56,491 bases of DNA from Polyangiaceae bacterium. GTDB taxonomy: Bacteria; Myxococcota_A; Polyangia; Polyangiales; Polyangiaceae. Of this stretch, positions 15,906 to 24,819 are shown one piece after another; position 1 is the first letter of the stretch, and each line of letters starts with the position of its first letter. The notes beneath the pieces are model-generated. The model saw only the letters and a program-made list of their open reading frames with translations. It searched no databases and was not told the origin of the DNA. Position numbers and translations under genes: made by a program. The stretch lies in NCBI GenBank assembly GCA_013361525.1, contig JABFXY010000047.1, positions 1 through 56,491 on the forward strand, given 5' to 3'.

Positions 15906-16620
15906 TCAGCTTGCTGGATTGCGTGCCATGACGATCCACGCCGCGCCGTCGATCATCACCGACCGCTCGCCGGGGAGGCCCGCGAAGGCGGTGATCCGGC
16001 CATCGACGACAGGTATTTTTCGGCGCGCCAGATTGGCCCGGATATCGGGCGTCATGTCATGACCATCGGCGAAGACTGTCAACTTGTCAGTCCAATCGTG
16101 GAAGAGCCTGACAGACTGGTGCGACTGCGGGCCGGACCAGACGAGGCCCCAATGCTGGCCGGCGACTTCAAAGCCGTCGCAATACGGGCAGCGCACGATG
16201 GAGGTGCCCCAGCCTTCGGCAAAGCCCGGAACATCGGGCATCCGATCGACGACGCCATAGCTCAGGATCACGCGGCGCGCCCCAAGGCTTTCGCCATCGG
16301 CAGTCAGGATGGAGAAATTGTCAATGGCGCCGGAGATGCTGTCGGCCCGGGCACTGACCAGCCTGATCGTGGGGTAACGCGCCAGCTGCTGCCGCGCCTC
16401 GGCTAGGATGTCCAGCGGTGGCTTGTGATCGTGGCCGAGGAGGCCATGCGAGTGGCCGGCGAAGCGATTGCGCGGCAGGCCGGTATCGAGAACGGTGACC
16501 TTGCGGCGTGCACGGCCGAGCTGGAGGGCGCCGGCGAGACCGGCAAAGCTGCTCGGTCGGCGCAAGGACCGTCGGGCAGCTCGCGCAGCGCGGCTCGCTC
16601 CGGTACGCCATGAAGGCCCT
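15906..16620 (-). pseudogene. Truncated thioredoxin-reductase-like flavoprotein
   Basis: The minus strand reads SSFAGLAGALQLGRARRKV, VLDTGLPRNRFAGHSHGLLG, ILSYGVVDRMPDVPGF and RCPYCDGFEVAGQHWGL. These match the FAD-binding and CxYCDG-type region of small NAD(P)/FAD oxidoreductases of the thioredoxin-reductase family. The first Rossmann strand (V-I-V-G-G-G-P-x-G) is scrambled across frames around 16560-16600. The C-terminal FAD-binding end (about 80-100 residues, ...GDAA...) is missing, because the frame stops soon after MIDGAAW. Both ends are lost, so I call it a remnant of an acquired or decayed gene. Confidence 0.6.
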
Positions 16621-16966
16621 ACCATCGACGAATCGAAAGGCGACTGGTGCAAACGATACTGGCTCTCGGAAAGAGGGCCGCCGCCTATTGGCGAAGGCAG
16701 CGGTGAAGTCGGCGCTGGAGCTGGTATTCGGAGCAACGGCGCAGCGCTGAGGACGCGCGCTTTCGTGCGGCAAGCGCTGGACTCGCATGGCGACTGGTTT
16801 TCTCCCCTACTTGCCTGCCGATGCCCGTAGCAATTGGCAGCAGGCACAGCGCCCCAGGCGCACGCCCGACGGGGCGTTCTGCTGCAACCGTTACGCGCAC
16901 GCCCTACCCGCAACCGTGGCCGGCGCGTGCTTCCTACAGGCACGGCCTGTGCTGGTCCGCCGGCCC

Positions 16967-17281
16967 ATGTCGGCAGCCGGCGGCTCGGGCGGGGGCCACG
17001 TAGTGCAGTTCGCGGAAGTAGCTGTGGAGTGCATCGAGGTGCTTGCGGCGATGTACGTGATTCGCGCGGCTACTTCGGAGTTGCGGTGTCGCGAGCTGCT
17101 CGAGGAAGGCGATCTCGACGCAGCATTGGGCGAGCATTTGACCGTCGAGGACGCGACACACGCGCTCGCGTCGTTGGTTTCGCGCAGCGCGATGCAGCTG
17201 CGCGGCGACACGCGGGCGTCCATTTTTCGCGTGCGGGCGCGCGCAAAACGCCTAGCGCAGTTGATGGCCCCATTGAAGTGA
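16967..17281 (+). CDS. Hypothetical helical protein (weak)
   Basis: An open frame gives about 104 aa from ATG 16967 with a plausible soluble helical sequence (VECIEVLAAMYVIRAATSEL, then LLEEGDLDAALGEHLTVED) and a basic C-terminus. Third codon positions are G/C-rich, as in its neighbours. The frame is open further upstream to 16787, but that part is Arg/Pro-rich and unconvincing. I recognise no family. It may be a fragment of the decayed region. Confidence 0.35.
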   Translation: MSAAGGSGGGHVVQFAEVAVECIEVLAAMYVIRAATSELRCRELLEEGDLDAALGEHLTVEDATHALASLVSRSAMQLRGDTRASIFRVRARAKRLAQLMAPLK

Positions 17282-17414
17282 GTCCAGGGGCGACGGCCGG
17301 TCACATTGGGGCGCTAACGTCCGCAACATACGGAAGAAATCGCCGATAGGAGCAAAGGCGGCTCGATCCTTGCGACAACGCGATTGAACGGAGTTTCCGC
17401 GATCGGAGGATCCA

Positions 17415-17963
17415 TTGGCGACGAAAAGACGGCTGAACGATCACGGACAATCGCCGAGCCAGGAGCTCTTCCTATCCCTCTGTCGAGAGCTCCTGCAATC
17501 GGAGCAGTCATGCTCGACCCACTGTCGGCGAGAGGCGCGCAGGCTCGGGCAATCGCCCCCCGCCCGCGCGATGCTCGATCTCGCGAAGCATGCCGATGAG
17601 GTCCTCGGTACCCTCCCCGACCTCATCCCCGCCGAGGCAGACACAAGCGGGAGCGTTGCACGACTGATCGGGCGGTACCTGTCCAACCTTCGCGAAGGTC
17701 TCTTGGATCGGATGCTCGAGGAACAGCAGTCGTATCGCTCGACGCTCCTCGGCCTCTACCACGGCGTCGACACCGCGCGGATGCTTCAAAGAGTCGCCCT
17801 CGCGGGCGGCCACCAAAAGGTGGCGATGTTTTGCCGCGAGTGGCTTCTCACGCGAGAGCCGTTGATCGGGGCCGCGAACGACGCAATGGGCTGGTTCGCT
17901 TCGCACCCCGACCGCGCCATCGAGCGGAACGCGCCCGGACACTCCTTGTTCGCACGTACGTAG
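17415..17963 (+). CDS. Hypothetical helical protein
   Basis: This 182-aa protein starts at TTG 17415, supported by GGAGGA at 17405-17410. It is mostly helical, with SQELFLSLCRELLQSEQSC, a middle segment ARLIGRYLSNLREGLLDRML and an amphipathic LLGLYHGVDTARMLQRVALA. A pair of cysteines lies near residues 23-37. The pattern could suit a ferritin-like or four-helix bundle, but no metal-ligand motif is convincing. It is followed 10 nt later by an iron-permease-family gene, which suggests joint transcription. Confidence 0.6.
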   Translation: MATKRRLNDHGQSPSQELFLSLCRELLQSEQSCSTHCRREARRLGQSPPARAMLDLAKHADEVLGTLPDLIPAEADTSGSVARLIGRYLSNLREGLLDRMLEEQQSYRSTLLGLYHGVDTARMLQRVALAGGHQKVAMFCREWLLTREPLIGAANDAMGWFASHPDRAIERNAPGHSLFART

Positions 17964-17973
17964 AAGCGTGCCC

Positions 17974-18435
17974 ATGAAGCCGGTCAATGTAGCCGCCGCA
18001 CGTCATCATGCTGAACGAAGCCGTGCGCCGGCACGGAAGCACGGGGACGCCAAGCCCAAACGACGGTCGGTCTCCGATACTTTTCGCCATCTCTCCAATG
18101 TGGCCTCGAATCTGTTCGGGTCCCATTGGGCGTTCATGGCGGCGGTTGCCCTGATCATCGGCTGGGCTGCGACGGGGCCATGGTTTCGCTATAGCGAGGT
18201 TTGGCAGTTGGTGATCAACACCTCGACGACGATCATCACATTTCTCATGGTGTTCTTGATTCAAGCGACACAAAACCGCGATGCGAGGGCGGTCCATTTG
18301 AAGCTCGACGAGCTCATACGCGCGACCAAAGCGCGCAACGCGTTCGCAGATCTCGAAGACGCGACGCAGGAAGAGCTCGATGCCCTCCAGCACCAGTTCG
18401 AGCAACTGCGCCGCCGAGCTCCCCGGTGCCAGTGA
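17974..18435 (+). CDS. Low-affinity iron permease-family membrane protein
   Basis: This protein is about 153 aa. A basic N-terminal tail precedes FRHLSNVASNLFGSHWAFMA, two transmembrane helices and WQLVINTSTTIITFLMVFLI. It then has QATQNRDARAVHLKLDELIR, the hallmark of the bacterial Fet4-like 'low affinity iron permease' family. The C-terminal helix (EEELDALQHQFEQL) is cytoplasmic. ATG 17974 has AGAAG 7 nt upstream, and GTG 17968 is an alternative. Despite the family name, transport by these short proteins has not been well established. They often sit in stress islands, as here. Confidence 0.82.
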   Translation: MKPVNVAAARHHAERSRAPARKHGDAKPKRRSVSDTFRHLSNVASNLFGSHWAFMAAVALIIGWAATGPWFRYSEVWQLVINTSTTIITFLMVFLIQATQNRDARAVHLKLDELIRATKARNAFADLEDATQEELDALQHQFEQLRRRAPRCQ

Positions 18436-18646
18436 GTGCGGGCGCGCGTGTACATGCGCCGATGCTCCCTGCTGGGGCGTGGTGCAGCCTCCACTTGATC
18501 CGGTCGCGCCGACCAAGCGGCGCCGCGCGCAAAAAACTGAATCATCACGAGGCTCCGCGTCGCCAAGGATGTTCCGCGGACATCAACGGCGCCATTCCAG
18601 ATCGAGACTCTCCCCGCGTACGCCTGCGTGATGCGATGATCCGCGA

Positions 18647-19672
18647 ATGAGCGCGGAAGGGAGCCACGCATCGAGCGCAATCGAAGCACTCTATGCAAGC
18701 ATTGAAGGCCCGCCGCACGCGGGCTCGGCGACGCGCCAGCGCCAGCTCCTCGATGAGGTGTTATCGAGCCACCGCGAGGCATTCAGCCGCGTGCTCGAGC
18801 TCACGGCCACCGGCTCCGAAGGCTTCGAGCGCCTGCGCCAGCTGACGGTCGATCCTACGGTCGCGGCGATGCTGGATCAGCACGCTCTCCGCCAGCGCGC
18901 AGCCGAGCTCGCGAATCGAGCCCAGGACAACGGAGAGCTCAGCGCTGACGAGCGGCTGCGCGCGGTCGGGGAGATCGCAGCCGGTATCGTCCACGAACTG
19001 AGGAACCCGATTGGCTCCATCCGCAACGCGTGGACCTTCATCGAGCGCAGGCTGCCGCCCGATGGTTTGAAAGACCAACCACGCGTCGCGGAGATGCGGT
19101 CGCTCATCGACAGGGAGCTCGCGCGCTGCTCGGCGCTGTTGGCGGAGCTGCTCGAGTTCTCTCGCGACCGTCCGCCGCACCGACGCCCCGTCGATATCGC
19201 GTGGCTCGTCGACGACGTCTTCGGTGCAGTCTCCAAACCGGCAGAGACGATGAGGCTGCTCAATGAGGTGCCACGCGCGTTGGCTCAGCCGAACGTCGAT
19301 AGCGAGCTGATCCGGCAGGTCCTCATCAATTTGGTTCAGAACGGGTTGGAGGCCATCTCGCCGCTTGGATGCGTGCGTGTATTTGCCGCGACGGAGGCCG
19401 GCGGCGTCCGAATCGACGTGAGCGACGACGGCAAGGGGATGGCGGACGAGGTCGCGACGAACATCTGGCGGCCGTTGTTCACCACGAAGAAGCGCGGGAC
19501 CGGGCTCGGTCTGTCCATCGCGTCGAACATCGTGGCGCGTCACGAAGGGACGATTTCCGTCGAGACCTCAGTCGGCAATGGCACGAAGTTTCGCCTGCTG
19601 CTACCGCACCGGGAGGCGTCGTCTCAGGCGCCGGACGAGGGCGGTTTCGCGGGTACGAACCTCGATCGTTGA
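18647..19672 (+). CDS. Sensor histidine kinase (soluble)
   Basis: This 341-aa protein has no transmembrane segment. An N-terminal helical region (1-100) has no recognised sensor fold. A dimerisation/phosphoacceptor motif follows (VGEIAAGIVHELRNPIGSI, phospho-accepting His116). The ATPase domain has LINLVQNGLEAI (N box), VSDDGKGMA (G1), TTKKRGTGLGLSIA (G2) and a C-terminal NGTKFRLLLP. It belongs with cytosolic NtrB-like kinases. The facing gene at 19693-20106 encodes a stand-alone receiver with all phosphorylation residues and is a likely partner. The two genes converge with only 20 nt between stops. Confidence 0.88.
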   Translation: MSAEGSHASSAIEALYASIEGPPHAGSATRQRQLLDEVLSSHREAFSRVLELTATGSEGFERLRQLTVDPTVAAMLDQHALRQRAAELANRAQDNGELSADERLRAVGEIAAGIVHELRNPIGSIRNAWTFIERRLPPDGLKDQPRVAEMRSLIDRELARCSALLAELLEFSRDRPPHRRPVDIAWLVDDVFGAVSKPAETMRLLNEVPRALAQPNVDSELIRQVLINLVQNGLEAISPLGCVRVFAATEAGGVRIDVSDDGKGMADEVATNIWRPLFTTKKRGTGLGLSIASNIVARHEGTISVETSVGNGTKFRLLLPHREASSQAPDEGGFAGTNLDR

Positions 19673-19692
19673 GCCCATCGAACCGCGCCGCT

Positions 19693-20106
19693 TCAACTGC
19701 AGCTGGGTACGAGGCCGCGGATCGCGTCGGCGATCTCGCGCGGTGTCGCGGGCTTCAAAACGATGGCATCGACGTGACCGAACATCGAGCCGGTGACGGC
19801 CCCACCGGTCAATAAGAGAATGGGCACCTGGGCGGCAATGGCGCGAATGCGATCCGCGAGCTCAATCCCCGACCAACCGGGCAGCTGCAGGTCCGTGATG
19901 ACGACGTCGAAGCCCTGAGGAGTCTGCTCCACCTGCACGAACGCCTCGCGTGGATCGAGGAAGCTCGTGACGTCGAAACCCAGGTGACGAAGGCCCAGCT
20001 CGAGCGCACAAAGGAGTAACGGCTCGTCGTCGACGAACAGGACACGGATTCCAGCGCTCGATTCCCGCGTCGAAAGGTCGACGAGCGCCCGACTCGCATG
20101 ACTCAT
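19693..20106 (-). CDS. Single-domain response regulator
   Basis: This 137-aa receiver-only protein starts at ATG 20106 with GGGGAGG 6 nt upstream. All key residues are present: the acidic pair in VLFVDDEP, phosphoacceptor Asp72 in VVITDLQLPG, Thr in ILLLTGG, and Lys in IVLKPATP. With no output domain it would act by protein contact or as an intermediate in a phosphorelay. It converges with the histidine kinase at 18647-19672. Confidence 0.88.
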   Translation of the reverse strand: MSHASRALVDLSTRESSAGIRVLFVDDEPLLLCALELGLRHLGFDVTSFLDPREAFVQVEQTPQGFDVVITDLQLPGWSGIELADRIRAIAAQVPILLLTGGAVTGSMFGHVDAIVLKPATPREIADAIRGLVPSCS

Positions 20107-20283
20107 TGCGAACCTCCCCTTCCCCAGCCATATCGTGCGACCACGGTCGGGACAAGTGGGGGTCACGTGAACGAGGTTTGTTCTCCGAGGTCGGATTCGG
20201 ACGCTTTGTGTTCCTGACGATCGCGTCACCCTTCGGGCTCTCGACCCCTCCGACAAGCCTCGAAGCGCACGGAAAGGAACGGC

Positions 20284-20357
20284 AAAAAAAACGCGGGTCG
20301 CGACCATCCCGAATCCTCGGGGGCGTTCCCGCGCCGCCCGGATTGTCGCGACCCGCG
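20284..20357 (-). terminator. Rho-independent terminator of the hemerythrin gene
   Basis: On the minus strand a perfect 13-bp stem (CGCGGGTCGCGAC, 20357-20345, pairing with 20304-20292) encloses a roughly 40-nt GC-rich loop. It is followed directly by eight T residues (plus-strand A-run 20284-20291). It lies 60 nt beyond the hemerythrin stop at 20418. The loop is longer than usual and may fold internally (AATCC with GGATT). Confidence 0.7.
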
Positions 20358-20417
20358 GAGCGCCCGCCACATCGCCGACGGGAGCTCTCGGTAAAATCGT
20401 CGACGGGCTTTCGCCCC

Positions 20418-21032
20418 TCAATGGTGCGGCCGGGCGTGGCTCCCCTTACCATTCGTCGCACGCTTGGCCGTGCTCTTCCGCTTCGTCGCGGCACGTTTAG
20501 CCGTGCGCTCCTGCTCTTCTTCCCGCTCGTCTTGAGGGGTCGTCTTCATCGACCCCATCAGCACTTCGTGAAGATTTTCGACGAGGGGCTCGCGAAAATC
20601 TTCGGCCACGACCTCCTCGAACTGGGACTCCATATCGTTGCCGAGGACGGCGAGTCGCTGCATCCCGAGCGCCTTTTCGACCTGGGGGAAGAACTCCTTC
20701 TCCTCTTCTTCCACATGGTGCTCGACCGTCTCGCGCAGGACCGTTACGTAGTAGTCGAAGTCCTTGGTGCCCAGATTCTGGTCGGCCCGAAACAGGCAGA
20801 ACTCGATGACGCCGTGCTCGACGAGTGATTCGCCGAGAATGTCCGATAGGCCGAGCTCTTGTTCACACGCCGGGTAGAAGATCTCACGTTCGATTGCGTC
20901 GTGCGCGACGAGGTTCGCGGCGAGCTGCTCGAACAAGCGGCGCTTGTCTGCCTTGCTGTCGGCCTTCTCGATCTTTTCGAAGAGTTCCTTCACTTCGTCG
21001 TGCTGCTTCTTCAACAGTTCGGTCGCCTTCAT
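20418..21032 (-). CDS. Hemerythrin (HHE)-domain protein with basic tail
   Basis: This 204-aa protein has four helices with the di-iron ligand pattern: KQHDEVKELFEK, LVAHDAIEREIFYP, LVEHGVIEFCLF and TVEHHVEEEEKEFFP. The last about 30 residues are Lys/Arg/Ser/Thr-rich (AKRAATKRKSTAKRA), resembling histone H1-type tails and possibly DNA-binding. It probably binds O2, NO or peroxide, or stores iron, under stress. ATG 21032 is preceded by GGAGACGTC, the same leader as the divergent basic-protein gene at 21247. A strong terminator follows the gene. Confidence 0.85.
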   Translation of the reverse strand: MKATELLKKQHDEVKELFEKIEKADSKADKRRLFEQLAANLVAHDAIEREIFYPACEQELGLSDILGESLVEHGVIEFCLFRADQNLGTKDFDYYVTVLRETVEHHVEEEEKEFFPQVEKALGMQRLAVLGNDMESQFEEVVAEDFREPLVENLHEVLMGSMKTTPQDEREEEQERTAKRAATKRKSTAKRATNGKGSHARPHH

Positions 21033-21246
21033 GACGTCTCCATCTCGGGGACGCGCTGGCCCCACTGTAGCTTGCAATGCCTTGCTGCAATCGAGGGACC
21101 GCACGAAACACCAACGCGTTCGTTTTCGACGGCACGACCCTTGCCCAATTCTTGTTCGAACTGCGAATTCCCGAGAAGCGCCTTCGACCTTCCGTCGAGG
21201 TTCTTCTGCGGCCGAAGCCGCCTCGGTGAAGCAGGAAGGAGACGTC

Positions 21247-21516
21247 ATGGCAACGCGCAAAGGCTCGTCGCGCAAAGGCACGGGCAAACGACGATATGGA
21301 AAGAAGGCTTCGAGCAAAGTAGGCAAAGCGATGCGCGAGCGAAAGCGCGGTACGCTGAAGAGTGGCAAGAGCGGCAAGAAGGTGAAGAGCCGCAAGCAGG
21401 CGGTCGCCATCGGGCTATCGGAGGCGCGCCGCTCCGGCGGCAAGGTTCCGAAGAAGCGCTCGAGCTCCAGCGGGAAGAAGCGCCGCTCCTCGCGGTCTTC
21501 GGCGAAGAAGAGCTGA
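21247..21516 (+). CDS. Small basic protein, DUF6496-like
   Basis: This 89-aa protein is extremely Lys/Arg/Ser/Gly-rich. The recognisable core is RERKRGTLKSGKSGKKVKSR followed by KQAVAIGLSEARRSG. This matches a family of small proteins with 'H-G-x-L-x-S-G-x-x-G-x-x-V-x-[SN]-x-K-Q-A-I-A-I-[GA]-L-S-E-A-R'. AAGGAGACGTC precedes ATG 21247. It is probably nucleic-acid-binding. Neighbouring hemerythrin, pyrophosphatase and SDR genes suggest a general stress regulon. Confidence 0.8.
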   Translation: MATRKGSSRKGTGKRRYGKKASSKVGKAMRERKRGTLKSGKSGKKVKSRKQAVAIGLSEARRSGGKVPKKRSSSSGKKRRSSRSSAKKS

Positions 21517-21565
21517 ATTCCCTCCGGCATTCCTGAAAGAGCGCAGCGCCGTCCGTCGCACCAAT

Positions 21566-22489
21566 TCAATGGGCGCGAAGCGAGGGCACGCCGCCCGCTT
21601 CAATGGATCGGTCGCTGCGCTCGCGACGACGGAATCGAACGAGCCCGTAGACGATCGTCGCGGTGACGACGATGAGCGACAAGTTCACGCCGTAGGAGGC
21701 GAAGCGTGCCGTCGGTTCGGCATTGAATCCCTTGACGAGCGAGATGCCTGTCCAGGACGGGACGAGTCCGACCTGTGAAGCCGTCGCGAGCCCAATGAGC
21801 TCGCGCTTTCCGACGTCATCGAGCGAGGCGAGCGCTCCGGCGATGCCGATCCCGACCGAGATACAGGCGGCAGGCAACGGCGAGAGGAAGTCGTCGAACT
21901 TCATCGGCTCAGGGACGATTGCGGCGATCACCGCGCCACACCCGACGACGACCGCAATGGTCGACACGAGGGCGAAGACGCCTTGCAAGGCAAGGCGGCG
22001 ATCCCGGGAGCAGATGCTCTGCGCGACCGCGAGCAAATGTTGGAGCGCCGGCAAGACCAGGAGACCGCCCGCCATCAGCAGAAGGCTTCCACGTATCATC
22101 CCGTACACGAGCAGAAGCGACGCGATGGCGACGCGTCCGAGGTGTCCGTACGTGACCTGGCAGAACTGCCAGAGATCCTGAACGAGGTCCACCTGGGGCA
22201 CCTCGAGCGGCACGGTGAGAGACCGGACGTGTTGCGAGCCCGCGAGCGCGCGCAGCTCGCGAACGGTGATCGTCTGCTTGGACGGTCGATGGAGCCGGCG
22301 GTGCTGAATCGCATCGAGCACCTTCGCCGACTCGGGTGTCGACGTCTCGACCGAGATGACCTCCTCCCATCGATCGGGACCGTGAACGAACTCGCGGTAG
22401 ACGCTGACGCGCTCCACGCCCAGTTGCCGAATCAGGCCGACGATTCTCGGAGCGTCACCGTCCGGCACCTTGATTCGAAGCTCGCGCAT
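21566..22489 (-). CDS. DUF389-like membrane protein
   Basis: This 307-aa protein has a cytoplasmic ACT-like N-terminal domain (about 1-95, MRELRIKVPDGDAPRIVGLI and WEEVISVETSTPESAKVLDA). About six transmembrane segments follow (VAIASLLLVYGMIRGSLLLM, ALVSTIAVVVGCGAVIAAIV, ISVGIGIAGALASLDD, VNLSLIVVTATIVYGLV). The order matches DUF389 proteins, although the membrane part is divergent. Function is unestablished. It is divergent from the pyrophosphatase gene. Confidence 0.72.
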   Translation of the reverse strand: MRELRIKVPDGDAPRIVGLIRQLGVERVSVYREFVHGPDRWEEVISVETSTPESAKVLDAIQHRRLHRPSKQTITVRELRALAGSQHVRSLTVPLEVPQVDLVQDLWQFCQVTYGHLGRVAIASLLLVYGMIRGSLLLMAGGLLVLPALQHLLAVAQSICSRDRRLALQGVFALVSTIAVVVGCGAVIAAIVPEPMKFDDFLSPLPAACISVGIGIAGALASLDDVGKRELIGLATASQVGLVPSWTGISLVKGFNAEPTARFASYGVNLSLIVVTATIVYGLVRFRRRERSDRSIEAGGVPSLRAH

Positions 22490-22596
22490 CGTCCTGCGAG
22501 CTCGTGAGCTTCAAGACACGGGCCAACGCTCTCGCCCCAGCGGGCGGAACGTCGCCCACCCGTCGCTTCGGGCGCATTCATTGCCGCAATGACGGC

Positions 22597-23133
22597 ATGA
22601 ACCTCACGAAGCTCCCCACGTTCAAGAGCGCCGGCGTCGTTCGATGCATCGTCGAAAGCCCGCAACGGGCGCCATCGAAGTACAAATACGATCCAGAGAC
22701 GAAGTGTTTCGAGCTGTCTCGCTCGCTCACGAAAGGCCTCACTTATCCGTTCGATTGGGGTTTCATCCCCTCGACCGCGGGCCCGGACGGGGACCCGCTG
22801 GACGTCATGATTCTGCACGACTCTCCGACGTATCCGGGGCTGCTGCTCGCGTGCGCGATCATCGGCGTGCTCGAGGTCCTGCAGCAAAAGGGAAAAGACG
22901 CACCCATTCGGAACGATCGAATCTTCGCGGTTCCCATCCATTCGCATCGCGAGGACGAGATTGGCGACGTCGCCGAGCTCCCGGCACGCCTTCGAAAAGA
23001 GATCGAGCAGTTCTTCATCGCTGCTGCGAAGCTCGACGACCAGCGGCTCGAGTTTCTTGGCTGGAAAGGTCCGAAGATCGCGGAGCACCATATCCTCGAC
23101 GGACAGAAGGCCTTCAGGAAGCTGGAAGTCTAG
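22597..23133 (+). CDS. ppa: Inorganic pyrophosphatase (family I)
   Basis: This soluble protein is about 178 aa. The family I signature GPDGDPLDVMIL holds the metal-binding Asp residues. Upstream are SKYKYDPETKCFELSRSL and LTYPFDWGFIPST, the PPi-binding strand. The C-terminus has HHILDGQKAF, with a WKGPKIAE segment typical of the family. It hydrolyses PPi to phosphate in the cytoplasm. I prefer ATG 22597. The frame is open to GTG 22504, but that part lacks family resemblance. Confidence 0.88.
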   Translation: MNLTKLPTFKSAGVVRCIVESPQRAPSKYKYDPETKCFELSRSLTKGLTYPFDWGFIPSTAGPDGDPLDVMILHDSPTYPGLLLACAIIGVLEVLQQKGKDAPIRNDRIFAVPIHSHREDEIGDVAELPARLRKEIEQFFIAAAKLDDQRLEFLGWKGPKIAEHHILDGQKAFRKLEV

Positions 23134-23197
23134 GGGCTGTCCCACGGCGCGCCGGTTGCAGCGAGAAGGCAGACTTCAACGCTAGAGAGGCAGAATC

Positions 23198-24070
23198 ATG
23201 GGAACGGCGAGTTATCAGCTATTGCCGGGAAAGGTCGCCCTCGTGACGGGCGGCGCAGCCGGTATCGGCGAAGCCATCTCGAAGGTGTTTGCGCGTCATG
23301 GGGCGCACGTGGTCGTAAACGGTCTGCCGGGTGATCCGGTACAGGACGTTGTCCGCGAGATTCAGGCGCTGCGCGGCAGCGCGATCGGGATCGAGGCCGA
23401 TGTCGCGACTGAAGTCGGAGCGCGCAGCGCCGTCGACCTGGCGATCCAGACGTTCGGGAAGCTGGACATTCTGATCGCCAATGCCGGGATCTTTCCCGAG
23501 CAACACGAGATTCCGGAGTTTCCTCCCGAGCGGTTCGAGGAAGTCCTCCACAGCAATATCCGCGGCGTCTTCTACTCCGTCCGCGCTGCATTGCCGGCGC
23601 TGCGCGATACGCGCGGAGTCATCCTCGGCGCGGGCTCCGAGGCCGGCCTGATGGGCGTCTCGGAGGCCGCGACGTACGCCGCATCGAAGGGCTGGGTGCA
23701 TGCCTTCATTCGCTCGGTCGCCGCCGAACAGTCGAAATACGGTATCCGAGCAAACGTCGTCGCCCCAGGTCCAATCGACACCGAAATGACCAGACCCACC
23801 AAAGGGCATATGAAGGTGAAGACCGCGCTCATCGAAGAGCGCTCTCCGCTGTTCGGGCGCCGAGGGACCCCCGAAGAGGTTGCGAACATGTATCTCTTCC
23901 TCGCGTCGGATCTCGCGAGCTATTGCACCGGTGGCATCTACATGGTCGACGGCGGTGCGACGACGACCACCGTCATGTCCGGTGTCGAAGCGAAGAGTGA
24001 GGCGAAGCAAGCGCCGGAGGGTACGGTCGAGCTCAAACACCAATACGCCGGCAGAGGAACGCTGAGCTGA
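23198..24070 (+). CDS. Short-chain dehydrogenase/reductase (SDR)
   Basis: This 290-aa classical SDR has the NAD(P)-binding motif VTGGAAGIGEAIS, ANAG (94-97), catalytic Ser147, Tyr160 and Lys164 (YAASK), and a C-terminal GGIYMVDGGATTT. A C-terminal extension (VEAKSEAKQAPEGTVELKHQ) is unusual and hydrophilic. The substrate cannot be assigned. It lies downstream of pyrophosphatase on the same strand with a 64-nt gap. SDRs of this type recur in bacterial stress clusters. Confidence 0.88.
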   Translation: MGTASYQLLPGKVALVTGGAAGIGEAISKVFARHGAHVVVNGLPGDPVQDVVREIQALRGSAIGIEADVATEVGARSAVDLAIQTFGKLDILIANAGIFPEQHEIPEFPPERFEEVLHSNIRGVFYSVRAALPALRDTRGVILGAGSEAGLMGVSEAATYAASKGWVHAFIRSVAAEQSKYGIRANVVAPGPIDTEMTRPTKGHMKVKTALIEERSPLFGRRGTPEEVANMYLFLASDLASYCTGGIYMVDGGATTTTVMSGVEAKSEAKQAPEGTVELKHQYAGRGTLS

Positions 24071-24112
24071 TCGGCACAGCGCGAGACGCGAGCTCGTGCG
24101 CTCGGGGCCGTC

Positions 24113-24766
24113 TCACGGAGGCGGCTCCGACAAGGACGAATCGACGACGCGCAGCCGTAACCCGTACTTTTCCGTTACCGAGCGCACGAGATCGGACAAC
24201 CAAGGCTCGGCGTCCGGCGATGTCACGACCTCGGTGATAAGCCGCGAGAGATCGGCCTCGAGGTACAACCCCGGGTCCCCAGCGTCGTGCTCGGCGCGCA
24301 GCAACGCGCGAACCTCTCGCTCGTAGTCGAAGCTTTGTCGCTTGCAGAAGTACGGGGCGACCTCTCCCGCGGCGACCACCTCGGTGTCGTAATCGATATA
24401 GCGGACGGCCCCGAGGTATACCTGCTCAGACGCGGCCATCAGCGTCTCTTGCAAGCGCTTCACGGAGGTTCGGATGGCGACGCCTTCTTGGCTGCTGAGA
24501 TAGATACGCCACATCGCCGCCGACTCGTGCTCGTTTTGGTGCCAGCAATTGAGAAACACCCGGTCTTGGCGTCTCGACCCGGCGTCATGGGCGCCCCGGC
24601 GTGTTCGTCGCCCGACGCCTTCGAATGGATCCGGGAGCTGGTCGGCTCGCGCAAAGTAGAGCGCGCCGCGATGGAGCATCGAGACGTATTTGGTAAAATC
24701 CATGAAGCGCCACAAGGACGCATCGGGATTGGACGGCCGTTGAATGCTCGGGTCGTGTTCGATCAT
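24113..24766 (-). CDS. DUF2971-family protein
   Basis: This protein is about 217 aa from ATG 24766, with GTG 24781 as an alternative. The family signature is clear: an early LWRFMDFTKYVSMLHRGALY and FARADQLPDPFEG, then VFLNCWHQNEHESAAMWRIY, then SSQEGVAIRTSVKRL and a late FDYEREVRALL. DUF2971 proteins are cytoplasmic with unknown function and are often found near defence or mobile loci, although no such genes are next to it here. Confidence 0.78.
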   Translation of the reverse strand: MIEHDPSIQRPSNPDASLWRFMDFTKYVSMLHRGALYFARADQLPDPFEGVGRRTRRGAHDAGSRRQDRVFLNCWHQNEHESAAMWRIYLSSQEGVAIRTSVKRLQETLMAASEQVYLGAVRYIDYDTEVVAAGEVAPYFCKRQSFDYEREVRALLRAEHDAGDPGLYLEADLSRLITEVVTSPDAEPWLSDLVRSVTEKYGLRLRVVDSSLSEPPP

Positions 24767-24819
24767 GCGCACCGAGACCACCGACGCATCAATCGTACCC
24801 GGGCGGGGTCGCGCGGACG

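Noticed and set aside
16787..16966. N-terminal extension of the hypothetical gene at 16967
   Set aside because: The frame is open, but the residues are Arg/Pro/Cys-rich and lack coding character.
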